Of a stretch of DNA of 14,401 nucleotides, positions 7,642 to 14,210 are shown one piece after another (the first letter of the stretch is position 1; every line of letters starts with the position of its first letter). A program made the position numbers and the translations under genes. The notes under the pieces were generated by a model that ran no database searches, was not told the origin of the DNA, and was given only the letters and a program-made list of their open reading frames with translations. The stretch comes from Sedimentibacter sp. (GTDB lineage Bacteria > Bacillota > Clostridia > Tissierellales > Sedimentibacteraceae), in assembly GCA_029256005.1 (NCBI GenBank), contig JAQSYS010000020.1, positions 1-14,401 on the forward strand, in the 5' to 3' direction.

Positions 7642-8649
7642 TTATTTCTTATAATTTTCTTTAGCTTTAATAGCAAAATCAGGTGTTTGAATTTTGTCAT
7701 ATGGAGCGCCTTCTTCAATTTCACCAGCAGTCTTCATAATATCTATTAATTTGTTGTAACCTTCCTCGCCTAATACTAAATCTGGGTTCCAAGAATTTAT
7801 GTCTTTATATGATTGAACAATTTTAGCAAGAAACTCTAGTTCTGCATCAGGAAATTGCGGATGAATTACTTCTGCAACTTCTTTAGCAGTGTGCTCATCA
7901 ACCCATACCATTCCTTTATATAATGCATTAGCAAAACCTTGAATTATATCAGGATTTTTTTCAATGTAGCTTCCTAGTGAGCTGTAGCAAGTGTATGGGA
8001 TGTAACCAGCAAGAGATCCTACAGATTCAAGTACATAGCCGTTGCCTTGAAGTTCAAACGTTGAAGCCAATGGTTCAAATAAAGTGGTGTAATCTGCTTC
8101 GCCTGACTGGAAGGCTCCTGCCATCATGTCAAACTGCACATCTGTTCTTACATCTACATCCACGCCTGGTGTCAATCCACTTTGTTTAATTACATATTCC
8201 AATGCCATCAAAGGCATTCCGCCCTTACGTCCTCCTAGAATTGTATGTCCTTTTAATTTATCAATGGTGAAATTGTCATCCTTTTCTCTTCCTACTATGA
8301 AGGAGCCGTCTCTTTGAGTGAGCTGTGCAAAGTTAACTGCATGGTCTTCTCTTCCTTGTAGATAAACATATACGCTGGCTTCAGGTCCCATAAATGCAAT
8401 GTCAGCTTCGCCACTTACCATGGCAGCCATACACTTATCAGCTCCGCCACCATTAGTAAGCTCGATGTTTAGGCCCTGTTCTTCAAAAAAGCCTTTTTCG
8501 AGCGCTACATATTGAGGCGCATAGAAAATTGAATGAGTTACTTCAATTAATCTGATATTTTTCGTTTGCGTTTCTTGCTGCTGGCATCCTGCTAGAAGCA
8601 AAGAAAATACCAGCAAAATAACCATAAGTAAAGAAATAAATTTTTTCAT
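7642..8649 (-). CDS. NMT1/SsuA-type ABC transporter substrate-binding lipoprotein (orphan)
   Basis: Extracytoplasmic solute-binding protein of the NMT1/THI5-like superfamily (SsuA, TauA, ThiY, RibY relatives). The signal peptide ends in a lipobox LAGC with Cys22, followed by QQQETQT. Typical blocks: YAPQYVALEKGFFEEQGL near the N-terminus, SGEADIAFMGPE, a GGRKGGMP loop and LFEPLAS in the second lobe. The 335-residue length is normal. The ATG has a strong GGAGGG upstream. No ATPase or permease gene is in the window, although such proteins need both, so it is either an orphan partner of a transporter elsewhere or a remnant of a split operon. Ligand candidates in the family are aliphatic sulfonates, taurine, pyrimidine thiamin precursors and riboflavin; the sequence does not settle which. 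I saw no thiamin or flavin riboswitch in its leader. Confidence 0.9.
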   Translation of the reverse strand: MKKFISLLMVILLVFSLLLAGCQQQETQTKNIRLIEVTHSIFYAPQYVALEKGFFEEQGLNIELTNGGGADKCMAAMVSGEADIAFMGPEASVYVYLQGREDHAVNFAQLTQRDGSFIVGREKDDNFTIDKLKGHTILGGRKGGMPLMALEYVIKQSGLTPGVDVDVRTDVQFDMMAGAFQSGEADYTTLFEPLASTFELQGNGYVLESVGSLAGYIPYTCYSSLGSYIEKNPDIIQGFANALYKGMVWVDEHTAKEVAEVIHPQFPDAELEFLAKIVQSYKDINSWNPDLVLGEEGYNKLIDIMKTAGEIEEGAPYDKIQTPDFAIKAKENYKK

Positions 8650-8662
8650 AAATACCCTCCCT

Positions 8663-8709
8663 GACTTAAGTCTCAGTTACTATAATATTCGAATTGGCAC
8701 AATTGTTTA
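8663..8709 (-). promoter_or_regulatory. Weak promoter and palindromes upstream of the substrate-binding protein gene
   Basis: On the minus strand, TAAACA (8709-8704), 16 bases, TATTAT (8687-8682). The spacer contains an inverted repeat AATTG-GCA-CAATT (8692-8704), and the leader contains the 10-bp palindrome GACTTAAGTC (8663-8672). The promoter boxes are poor matches; the palindromes are exact but short. A repressor site is possible. Confidence 0.3.
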
Positions 8710-8766
8710 CAGAATTATAGATGATTGACATATAAATAAAAATTTGTGGAAATTTTATTAAGATTA

Positions 8767-8775
8767 TGGTATATT
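8767..8775 (+). promoter_or_regulatory. Candidate extended -10 element upstream of the PiT gene
   Basis: TGG followed by TATATT (8770-8775) makes an extended -10; the best -35 at 17 bases (TGGAAA, 8747-8752) is weak. If it is used, transcription would start near 8782, directly ahead of the hexamer array at 8785-8834. A second possible -10, TAAAAT at 8835-8840, lies just after the array. Confidence 0.35.
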
Positions 8776-8784
8776 GAAAATGTA

Positions 8785-8834
8785 TGTAAAATTACGACAA
8801 ATTTCATGTATATATCTTGTAAATGAAATGTAAA
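8785..8834 (+). promoter_or_regulatory. Pho-box-like tandem hexamer array upstream of the phosphate transporter
   Basis: TGTAAA (8785-8790), degenerate GACAAA (8796-8801), TGTATA (8807-8812), TGTAAA (8818-8823) and TGTAAA (8829-8834) all fall on an exact 11-bp pitch with 5-base spacers. On the other strand they read TTTACA/TATACA, matching the B. subtilis PhoP box TT(A/T/C)A(C/T)A. On the plus strand the pattern also resembles E. coli PhoB boxes, which repeat TGTCA every 11 bp. The position ahead of a phosphate permease operon supports PhoP control. Whether it activates or represses depends on which -10 is used. Confidence 0.55.
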
Positions 8835-8869
8835 TAAAATATTTATTACATGAAGAAATGGAGAATAAT

Positions 8870-9922
8870 ATGGCTGTTACATTATCAGAATTTTTGAAGC
8901 AGATAATTTCCAACCCAATGTTACTAATTACTACATTGTTAACATTAGGGGTTATTATGGTAAATGGATGGACTGATGCTCCTAATGCTATAGCAACATG
9001 TGTATCAACCCGGTCAATATCTGCCAGAAACGCTATTTTAATGGCTGCTGTTTTCAACTTTTTAGGCGTCTTTGTAATGACCATGGTAAATGCCAATGTT
9101 GCTCAGACCATTTATAAAATGGTAGACTTTGGAGGAAATTCTAAAGATGCTTTGGTTGCCTTGTGTGCTGCATTGTTTGCTATCGTAGCATGGGCGACGG
9201 CTGCTTGGTGGTTTGGTATACCAACAAGCGAAAGTCACGCATTGATAGCAGGAATTTCTGGAGCTGCAATTGCTTTGCACAATGGGTTAGAAGGCATAAA
9301 TGGAGCTGAATGGGTAAAGGTTTTTTATGGTTTAATTCTTTCTACTTTTTTAGGATTTGTAATGGGATGGATTGTTGTTAAATTAACAGAGTTTATTTTT
9401 CGAGGATTTAACAGAAGAACAACAAATGTTATTTTTCAAAATGCACAAGTAGCCGGTGGCGCTGCAATGGCATTCATGCATGGGGCGCAAGACGGACAAA
9501 AATTCATGGGAGTATTTATGCTTGGAATTTTTCTAGCTAATGGACAAGCAAATGTAACCAGTTTTCAAATTCCTGTTTGGATGATGCTGTTATGTTCAAT
9601 AGTAATGGGACTGGGGACTTCTATAGGGGGATATAAAATAATAAAATCTGTTGGTATGGATATGTGTCGACTTGAAAAATATCAAGGATTTTCGGCTGAC
9701 CTAGCCGCTGCAACCTGTCTTTTGATTTCATCATTATCAGGGATTCCGGTTAGTACAACTCACACGAAGACAACAGCTATCATGGGTGTTGGAGCAGCTA
9801 AAAGAATGTCTTCAGTAAACTGGGGAATAGTAAAAGAAATGGTATGGACTTGGATCTTGACATTTCCGGGATGTGGATTAATTGGATATTTAATGGCTAA
9901 ACTATTTATGAATATATTCTAA
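8870..9922 (+). CDS. pit: PiT-family inorganic phosphate transporter
   Basis: Integral membrane permease for inorganic phosphate (PiT/PHO4 family), normally a cation-coupled low-affinity system. Two duplicated signature halves are visible: NGWTDAPNAIATCVSTRSI near the N-terminus and GGAAMAFMHGAQDGQKFMG in the middle, plus GIPTSESHALIAG and GIPVSTTHTKTTAIMG, the repeated P(V/T)S(T/E)(T/S)H motif. About ten hydrophobic segments are seen. I place the start at the ATG at 8870 (350 residues), because GGAG at 8860-8863 sits six bases ahead of it. An in-frame ATG at 8858 would add four residues but has no good ribosome site. It is followed after two bases by a DUF47 gene and is preceded by the Pho-like array. 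Confidence 0.95.
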   Translation: MAVTLSEFLKQIISNPMLLITTLLTLGVIMVNGWTDAPNAIATCVSTRSISARNAILMAAVFNFLGVFVMTMVNANVAQTIYKMVDFGGNSKDALVALCAALFAIVAWATAAWWFGIPTSESHALIAGISGAAIALHNGLEGINGAEWVKVFYGLILSTFLGFVMGWIVVKLTEFIFRGFNRRTTNVIFQNAQVAGGAAMAFMHGAQDGQKFMGVFMLGIFLANGQANVTSFQIPVWMMLLCSIVMGLGTSIGGYKIIKSVGMDMCRLEKYQGFSADLAAATCLLISSLSGIPVSTTHTKTTAIMGVGAAKRMSSVNWGIVKEMVWTWILTFPGCGLIGYLMAKLFMNIF

Positions 9923-9936
9923 TATTGAGGTGGACA

Positions 9937-10560
9937 ATGGCACGTAAAAATGAATTTGATTATTTTGATAGTTTCGTAAAACTCTCTGAATATTGCTGTG
10001 ATGCAGCTAAGATGCTTGATGAAAATTTAATCGACTTTAACGCTGGAACATTAGAAGAAAAAATGAAGAAAATGCATGAAATTGAACATGATTCTGATAT
10101 GTTGGTGCATGAAGTGGTAAGAAGATTGGCTAAAGAATTTATTACGCCAATAGAAAGAGAAGATATTGTAAAACTTGTGCATGAAATTGATGAAATAACA
10201 GACAATATAGAAGATGTACTTTTACATATGTACATGTACAATGTAAAGGAAATAAAAAATGATTCGTTGAGATTTTCGAAATTAATTTTTCAGAGCTGCG
10301 AAGAACTGAAGGCTGCATTTGAAGAGTTTAAGAATTTTCGTAAATCTAAGGATTTACATGATAAAATAGTACGTGTTAATAGATTAGAAGAAGAAGGTGA
10401 CAATCTTTATACTGAAGCAGTTAGAAAGTTACACTTGACCTCTACTGATGCTATAGAAATCATGACTTGGACAATCGCATTTAACAGGTTTGAAAAGTGT
10501 TGTGATGCTTGTGAGGAAGCTGCAAATGCAATTGAGAGTATTATAATGAAAAATTCGTAG
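9937..10560 (+). CDS. DUF47 / PhoU-like partner of the PiT transporter
   Basis: Cytoplasmic all-helical protein of the DUF47 (PhoU_div) family, usually encoded with PiT permeases and thought to regulate phosphate uptake. Helical heptad-like repeats run through the protein. PhoU-type acidic motifs are seen in EIEHDSDMLVHEVVRRLAKE and EREDIVKLVHEIDEITDNIED in the first half, and in RLEEEGDNLYTEAVRKL and FNRFEKCCDACEEAANAIE in the second. I choose the ATG at 9937 (207 residues); the sequence is also open from a TTG at 9925, but that TTG overlaps the GAGG ribosome site (9927-9930) that serves the ATG. The two genes form one operon with 14 bases between stop and start. No terminator is visible before rex. 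Confidence 0.93.
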   Translation: MARKNEFDYFDSFVKLSEYCCDAAKMLDENLIDFNAGTLEEKMKKMHEIEHDSDMLVHEVVRRLAKEFITPIEREDIVKLVHEIDEITDNIEDVLLHMYMYNVKEIKNDSLRFSKLIFQSCEELKAAFEEFKNFRKSKDLHDKIVRVNRLEEEGDNLYTEAVRKLHLTSTDAIEIMTWTIAFNRFEKCCDACEEAANAIESIIMKNS

Positions 10561-10584
10561 CATTTGTGAAAAAAAGTTTATTAT

Positions 10585-10613
10585 TTGCAAAAAATATCTT
10601 GCATTGTTATATA
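10585..10613 (+). promoter_or_regulatory. Candidate promoter of rex
   Basis: TTGCAA (10585-10590), 17 bases, TATATA (10608-10613); each box matches the consensus at 4 of 6. ATTGTTA occurs twice nearby (10604-10610 and 10618-10624) as a direct repeat. These resemble Rex half sites, but they are not inverted. Confidence 0.4.
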
Positions 10614-10645
10614 AAGATTGTTAAAATAAAAGCAGGAGGCTAATT

Positions 10646-11290
10646 ATGGATAAACACGATAAAATTTCACCTGCAGTTATTAGAAGATTACCTAAGTATT
10701 ACAGGTACCTGGGGGAACTAACAAAAACTGGAATTAATAAAACTTCATCAAGAGAACTAAGCGACATGACAGGATTTTCTGCATCTCAGATTCGTCAGGA
10801 TTTAAATAACTTTGGAGGCTTTGGTCAACAAGGCTTTGGTTATGATGTAGAAAATTTAAGAAATGAAATAGCAAAGATACTTGGACTGGATAATAAATAT
10901 AAATTAATTATAATCGGTGCAGGGAATATAGGTCAGGCTATTGCAAATTATACCGGATTTTATGAAGCAGATTATGAAGTTGTAGCATTGTTTGATAAAA
11001 ATCCAAAGCTTATAGGAATGTCTATTAGAAATGCCATAATTAAAGATGTTGATGATTTAGAAAACTTTTTGAAAGAAGATAAAATAGATATTGCAGTAGT
11101 ATGTACTCCAAAGAGTGTTAGTCAGCAAGTAGCTGAACAACTGGTACAATGTGGAATAAGGGCAATTTGGAACTTTGCTCCAAAGGATTTAAAAATGCCT
11201 GATAATGTGCATGTTGAAAATGTTCATTTGAATGAAAGTTTATTTTCATTAACATACTATTATAATCAAATGAATAAAGAAAGTAAATAA
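10646..11290 (+). CDS. rex: Redox-sensing transcriptional repressor Rex
   Basis: Dimeric repressor that reads the NADH/NAD+ ratio and, in Clostridia, controls fermentation and electron-transfer genes. Residues 1-80 are a winged helix with the family motif SPAVIRRLPKYYRYL and recognition helix SASQIRQDL (about 45-53), followed by GGFGQQGFGYDV. The Rossmann domain has GAGNIGQA (91-98) and FDKNPKLIG, and ends with the family's domain-swapped C-terminal helix. IRAIWNFAP is another family signature. The 214 residues are full length. Start supported by CAGGAGG eight bases ahead. It stands between the phosphate operon and the glutamate dehydrogenase gene with its own terminator. I could not find a clean TTGTTAA-N4-TTAACAA operator anywhere in the window. 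Confidence 0.97.
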   Translation: MDKHDKISPAVIRRLPKYYRYLGELTKTGINKTSSRELSDMTGFSASQIRQDLNNFGGFGQQGFGYDVENLRNEIAKILGLDNKYKLIIIGAGNIGQAIANYTGFYEADYEVVALFDKNPKLIGMSIRNAIIKDVDDLENFLKEDKIDIAVVCTPKSVSQQVAEQLVQCGIRAIWNFAPKDLKMPDNVHVENVHLNESLFSLTYYYNQMNKESK

Positions 11291-11300
11291 ATATAGACTA

Positions 11301-11340
11301 AATGGAGCAGGGATTATTAGATCTCTGCTCTATTGTTTTT
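11301..11340 (+). terminator. Rho-independent terminator after rex
   Basis: GAGCAGGGAT (11305-11314) pairs with ATCTCTGCTC (11321-11330), one G-T wobble, six-base loop. Four further outer pairs extend the stem to 14, and the sequence TATTGTTTTT follows. It begins 11 bases after the rex stop. Confidence 0.85.
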
Positions 11341-11581
11341 AACATAGTAAGGCAACAATATATTGAACTCTAATAATTAGTTGAATGTTACAAATAATTA
11401 ACATAGTTATAATTTAAAATTAAAAAAATAAATTAATAATTCAAAAATTAGATAAAAGAGAGAAGCTTGTCAACCTAAAATGTTAAAATAACAAAAAGTT
11501 AATATTAAATTTGTTGTAAAGTTAATACTATTTGATATAATGAAGAAGGAAAAACACATTTAATTTCATGGAGGTTTACAT
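11341..11581 (+). promoter_or_regulatory. AT-rich upstream region of the glutamate dehydrogenase gene, with candidate promoter and repeats
   Basis: No gene is seen here. The best promoter is TTGTAA (11514-11519), 16 bases, TATAAT (11536-11541), preceded by TGA (extended -10), about 40 bases before the ATG. Ahead of it lie ATGTTA-8-TAACAT (11385-11404), TGTTA-3-TAACA (11481-11493) and a 10-bp direct repeat AAAGTTAATA (11495-11504 and 11518-11527). The second repeat copy lies within the promoter spacer. The long upstream region suggests regulation. The repeats are short and the background is AT-rich, so each alone could be chance. Confidence 0.45.
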
Positions 11582-12925
11582 ATGAATGCATATATCGAAA
11601 GAATCATTGAGTTAGTGAAGAAAAGAGATGCTAATGAACCAGAATTCATTCAGACAGTCGAAGAAGTATTATACACATTAGAACCAATGATTGAAAAGCA
11701 CCCAGAATATGAAAAAGCTGGATTGTTAGAAAGAATGGTTGAGCCAGAAAGAGTAGTATCATTTAAGGTTTCATGGGTAGATGACAATGGAGTTGTTCAA
11801 GTTAATAGAGGATACAGAGTACAATTTAACGGAGCTATAGGACCTTACAAAGGTGGATTGAGATTCCATCCAACAGTAAACTTAAGCATTATGAAATTCT
11901 TGGCTTTTGAACAGACTTTCAAAGATTCATTAACAGGTTTACCAATTGGTGGAGCAAAGGGTGGTTCTGATTTTGACCCAAGAGGAAAATCAGATATGGA
12001 AATCATGAGATTCTGTCAAGCTTTCATGACTGAATTATATAGACATATAGGACCAGACGTTGACGTTCCAGCAGGAGATATCGGAGTTGGCGGTAGAGAA
12101 ATTGGTTATTTATACGGACAGTACAGAAGAATCAGAGGAGCTTTCGAAAACGGCGTGTTAACTGGCAAGGGAATACCTTACGGCGGAAGTTTAGCAAGAA
12201 CAGAAGCTACAGGATACGGCGCTGTTTACTATGCACAAGAAGTTTTAAATCACTTCGGAGAACAAGTTGCTGGAAAGACTTTTGTAGTATCAGGCTTTGG
12301 TAACGTTGCATGGGGCGTTGTTCAAAAAGTTAATCATTTAGGTGGAAAAGTTGTAGCGATGTCAGGTCCTGACGGATATATATATGATCCAAACGGCATA
12401 GTTGGTGAAAAAGAAGAGTTCATGTTAGAAATGAGAAATTCAGGAAGAGATAAAGTTCAAGACTATGCTGACAAATACGGAGTTGAATTCTTCCCTAAAC
12501 AAAAACCATGGGGAGTTAAAGCAGATGTTTACATGCCATGTGCAACTCAAAATGAAATTAACATGGATGAAGCAAAGAAAATTGTAGCTAGCGGATCTAA
12601 ATATTATATAGAAGTAGCTAACATGCCTACTACAAACGAAGCATTAAAATATATCCAAGACAGTGGAATGATAGTTGCTCCTTCAAAAGCAGTTAATGCA
12701 GGCGGAGTTGCTACATCAGCATTGGAAATGGCTCAAAACTCAATGAGATATTCTTGGTCATTCGAAGAAGTTGATGCTAAACTACATGGCATCATGAAGA
12801 CAATTTACAGCATGAGCGTTGCAGCGGCAGATGAAGCAGGATTAGGATACAACCTAGTAGCTGGAGCTAACTTGGCTGGATTCAAAAAAGTTGCAGATGC
12901 TATGATGGCTCAAGGTATTATTTAA
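11582..12925 (+). CDS. gdh: Glutamate dehydrogenase (hexameric, probably NAD-dependent)
   Basis: Catalyses reversible oxidative deamination of L-glutamate to 2-oxoglutarate and ammonia, the entry step of glutamate fermentation in many Clostridia. The 447-residue length and the near-continuous resemblance to the Clostridium symbiosum enzyme put it in the small hexameric class. Substrate residues are intact: K90 (PYKGGLRF), K114 (FKDSL), K126 (GGAKGG) and catalytic D166 (PAGDIGVG), each one position after the C. symbiosum K89, K113, K125 and D165. The dinucleotide loop is GFGNVA (238-243). NAD rather than NADP use is inferred from this resemblance only. The ATG has GGAGG at good spacing. Codons are biased to a few forms (CCA, GGA, AGA, GCA), more than in neighbouring genes, which suggests high expression. 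It is a single-gene unit with its own promoter region and terminator. Confidence 0.97.
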   Translation: MNAYIERIIELVKKRDANEPEFIQTVEEVLYTLEPMIEKHPEYEKAGLLERMVEPERVVSFKVSWVDDNGVVQVNRGYRVQFNGAIGPYKGGLRFHPTVNLSIMKFLAFEQTFKDSLTGLPIGGAKGGSDFDPRGKSDMEIMRFCQAFMTELYRHIGPDVDVPAGDIGVGGREIGYLYGQYRRIRGAFENGVLTGKGIPYGGSLARTEATGYGAVYYAQEVLNHFGEQVAGKTFVVSGFGNVAWGVVQKVNHLGGKVVAMSGPDGYIYDPNGIVGEKEEFMLEMRNSGRDKVQDYADKYGVEFFPKQKPWGVKADVYMPCATQNEINMDEAKKIVASGSKYYIEVANMPTTNEALKYIQDSGMIVAPSKAVNAGGVATSALEMAQNSMRYSWSFEEVDAKLHGIMKTIYSMSVAAADEAGLGYNLVAGANLAGFKKVADAMMAQGII

Positions 12926-12932
12926 TATAAAT

Positions 12933-13004
12933 AAATCGAAATAATAGTAAAATAAAAGCAAGGTTCAAAAAACCTTGCTTTTTATATGACTATTATTTCG
13001 ATTT
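12933..13004. terminator. Nested double-hairpin terminator between convergent gdh and AI-2E pseudogene
   Basis: The inner stem is 12 bp (12954-12965 with 12971-12982) around CAAAA, with flanking A and T runs. The outer inverted repeat is 16 bp and perfect (12933-12948 with 12989-13004). Together they make a 28-bp stem broken by a 5/6-base internal loop. The inner hairpin alone is a good Rho-independent terminator usable in both directions. Confidence 0.88.
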
Positions 13005-13021
13005 TTAATTAAAATAATTAT

Positions 13022-14010
13022 TTACTTAAATAAATGTATTTTTCCTGTATCGTTTAAATATTTCACAAGTATCGCTATCATAGGAGCTACCAGCAAACCG
13101 AAAAATCCAAACAATCTAAGTCCTGCATACATTACTGTTATTGTAATTATTGGATGGAGACCAATCTGATGACCTACGATTCTAGGTTCAACAATATTTC
13201 TTACAACAGTTCGCCTGTGCCTACAACAGGCATTATATCAAGAACTGCCACGATTGCTGCAATTGGTAGTGCATAGTTTACTTTCAACAAAGATAGTCCT
13301 GTCAAAATTTCTATAAATGTTATAAACATTATTATAATGTAGGATTTAATCATTTTCCATAGCGTACCTGTAAGAAATGCACGGGCTTCTTGGAATGTAG
13401 AATTAAACTTTTCCGGCAGCTGTCTTTTTATAAAGGCTGTAATGTTTGTGTATTCAACTGTTATAAATACAGACAGCACTATTGTAAATATAACTGAAAT
13501 TAGATACAGCGGGAAGTTTGATATTAACTTTGTAACAATTTGAACTACAGTTATTGAAGTGTTTTTGATGATATCTGAGATATAACTTATACCATTAGTA
13601 ATTATTTGAGAAATGGTGCTTGCGGCATCAGGTGAAATGGTATTAGTGTTTGCAACGATCCAGTCATTGAATTCCAAAAGTAACGGCTCAATCCTGTTGA
13701 AGTACAGATTTGGCATAATATTGATCAAATCAGTGAGCTCAGTAATTAAAAATGTAATAAACAGCCATAATATTAAAGCGACCGTGGCGTAGAAGGCTGC
13801 TACAACAAATAATGCAATACCTTTACCCTTACTTTTAAAAATTTTATTGAGAAATTTTGTAATAGGTCTTAATGCAAGAGCTATTAAAAAACCTACTAAA
13901 AAAGGCATAATCCAGTGTATTACATAAACAAAGACAAAATACATGACAGCATAAGCAGTAACGATAAATGCCACATTTAATATAAACTTCTTTTTTTCAT
14001 CTAAAGTCAT
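13022..14010 (-). pseudogene. AI-2E / YtvI-type membrane protein gene with internal deletion and frameshift
   Basis: Multi-pass membrane protein of the AI-2E transporter family (PF01594), whose firmicute members include YtvI, associated with sporulation; substrate unknown. The first frame runs from the ATG at 14010 to a stop at 13201-13203 (269 residues) and ends ...LDIMPVVGTGELL. Family members continue after VVGTG with about 33 residues of membrane helix, then a VVRN-like block. Here that block (TVVRNIVEPRIVGHQIGLHP..., continuing through GLRLFGFFG to the end) follows immediately in another frame, from about 13210 to a stop at 13022. So about 33 codons are missing, by a length of 3n+1, at about 13207-13216. 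The total of the remaining parts plus the gap would be about 363 residues, normal for the family. The 269-residue product would lack the conserved C-terminus. A sequencing or assembly error is the alternative. Confidence 0.82.
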
Positions 14011-14043
14011 TTTTGACCTCTTCTCATTAGTAATATTTATATA

Positions 14044-14072
14044 ATTATAACGGTTATAACGATTATTTGCAA
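14044..14072 (-). promoter_or_regulatory. Candidate promoter of the AI-2E-type gene
   Basis: On the minus strand, TTGCAA (14072-14067), 17 bases, perfect TATAAT (14049-14044), 34 bases from the ATG. The spacer holds the left arm of the inverted repeat at 14053-14067. Confidence 0.6.
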
Positions 14073-14096
14073 TTAGTTATTAATAATCGTTATAAC
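14053..14096. repeat. Perfect 15-bp inverted repeat in the divergent AI-2E / fumarase control region
   Basis: GTTATAACGATTATT (14053-14067) and its exact complement (14082-14096), 14 bases apart. Each arm contains the self-complementary GTTATAAC. A further TTATAACG lies at 14045-14052, nine bases before the next copy. The left arm overlaps the minus-strand promoter; the right arm ends nine bases before the plus-strand -35. No T-run follows, so this is better read as a protein-binding site than as a terminator. Confidence 0.6.
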
Positions 14097-14104
14097 AAAT
14101 TTTG

Positions 14105-14133
14105 TTGAACTGATTTACATAATATCATATAAT
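14105..14133 (+). promoter_or_regulatory. Candidate promoter of the fumarate hydratase gene
   Basis: TTGAAC (14105-14110), 17 bases, perfect TATAAT (14128-14133). Transcription would start near 14140, leaving a leader of about 70 bases in which I see nothing structured beyond the GGAGG ribosome site. Confidence 0.6.
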
Positions 14134-14210
14134 ACATTTACATAAAGAAGAATTAATTTAAAAAAAATATAAATATTTCAAAGAAGCCCTTATTGAACTG
14201 GAGGAATCAG

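Noticed and set aside
8650..8869. Thiamin or flavin riboswitch for the NMT1-type gene
   Set aside because: A CTGAGA-like string occurs on the minus strand, but the other conserved TPP or FMN aptamer blocks are absent and the leader is too short.
8858..8869. Earlier ATG start for PiT at 8858
   Set aside because: Lacks a ribosome site, while GGAG at 8860-8863 is correctly spaced for the ATG at 8870.
8764..9096. Minus-strand open frame of 110 codons over the PiT gene 5' end
   Set aside because: Complement of the well-supported PiT coding region and its Pho-like leader; composition is that of a shadow frame.
9925..9936. TTG start for the DUF47 protein at 9925
   Set aside because: It overlaps the ribosome site that serves the ATG at 9937, and the family usually begins with MARK-type residues there.
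10604..10624. Rex autoregulatory site upstream of rex
   Set aside because: The two ATTGTTA copies are direct, not inverted; no TAACAA half faces them at the spacing needed for a Rex operator.
11511..11528. Rex operator overlapping the gdh -35
   Set aside because: It agrees with TTGTTAA-N4-TTAACAA at only 10 of 14 fixed positions in very AT-rich DNA, with poor symmetry.
13201..13203. TAA at 13201-13203 as the natural end of the AI-2E-type gene
   Set aside because: The conserved family C-terminus continues directly downstream in another frame, so the stop reflects a frameshift rather than a true end.
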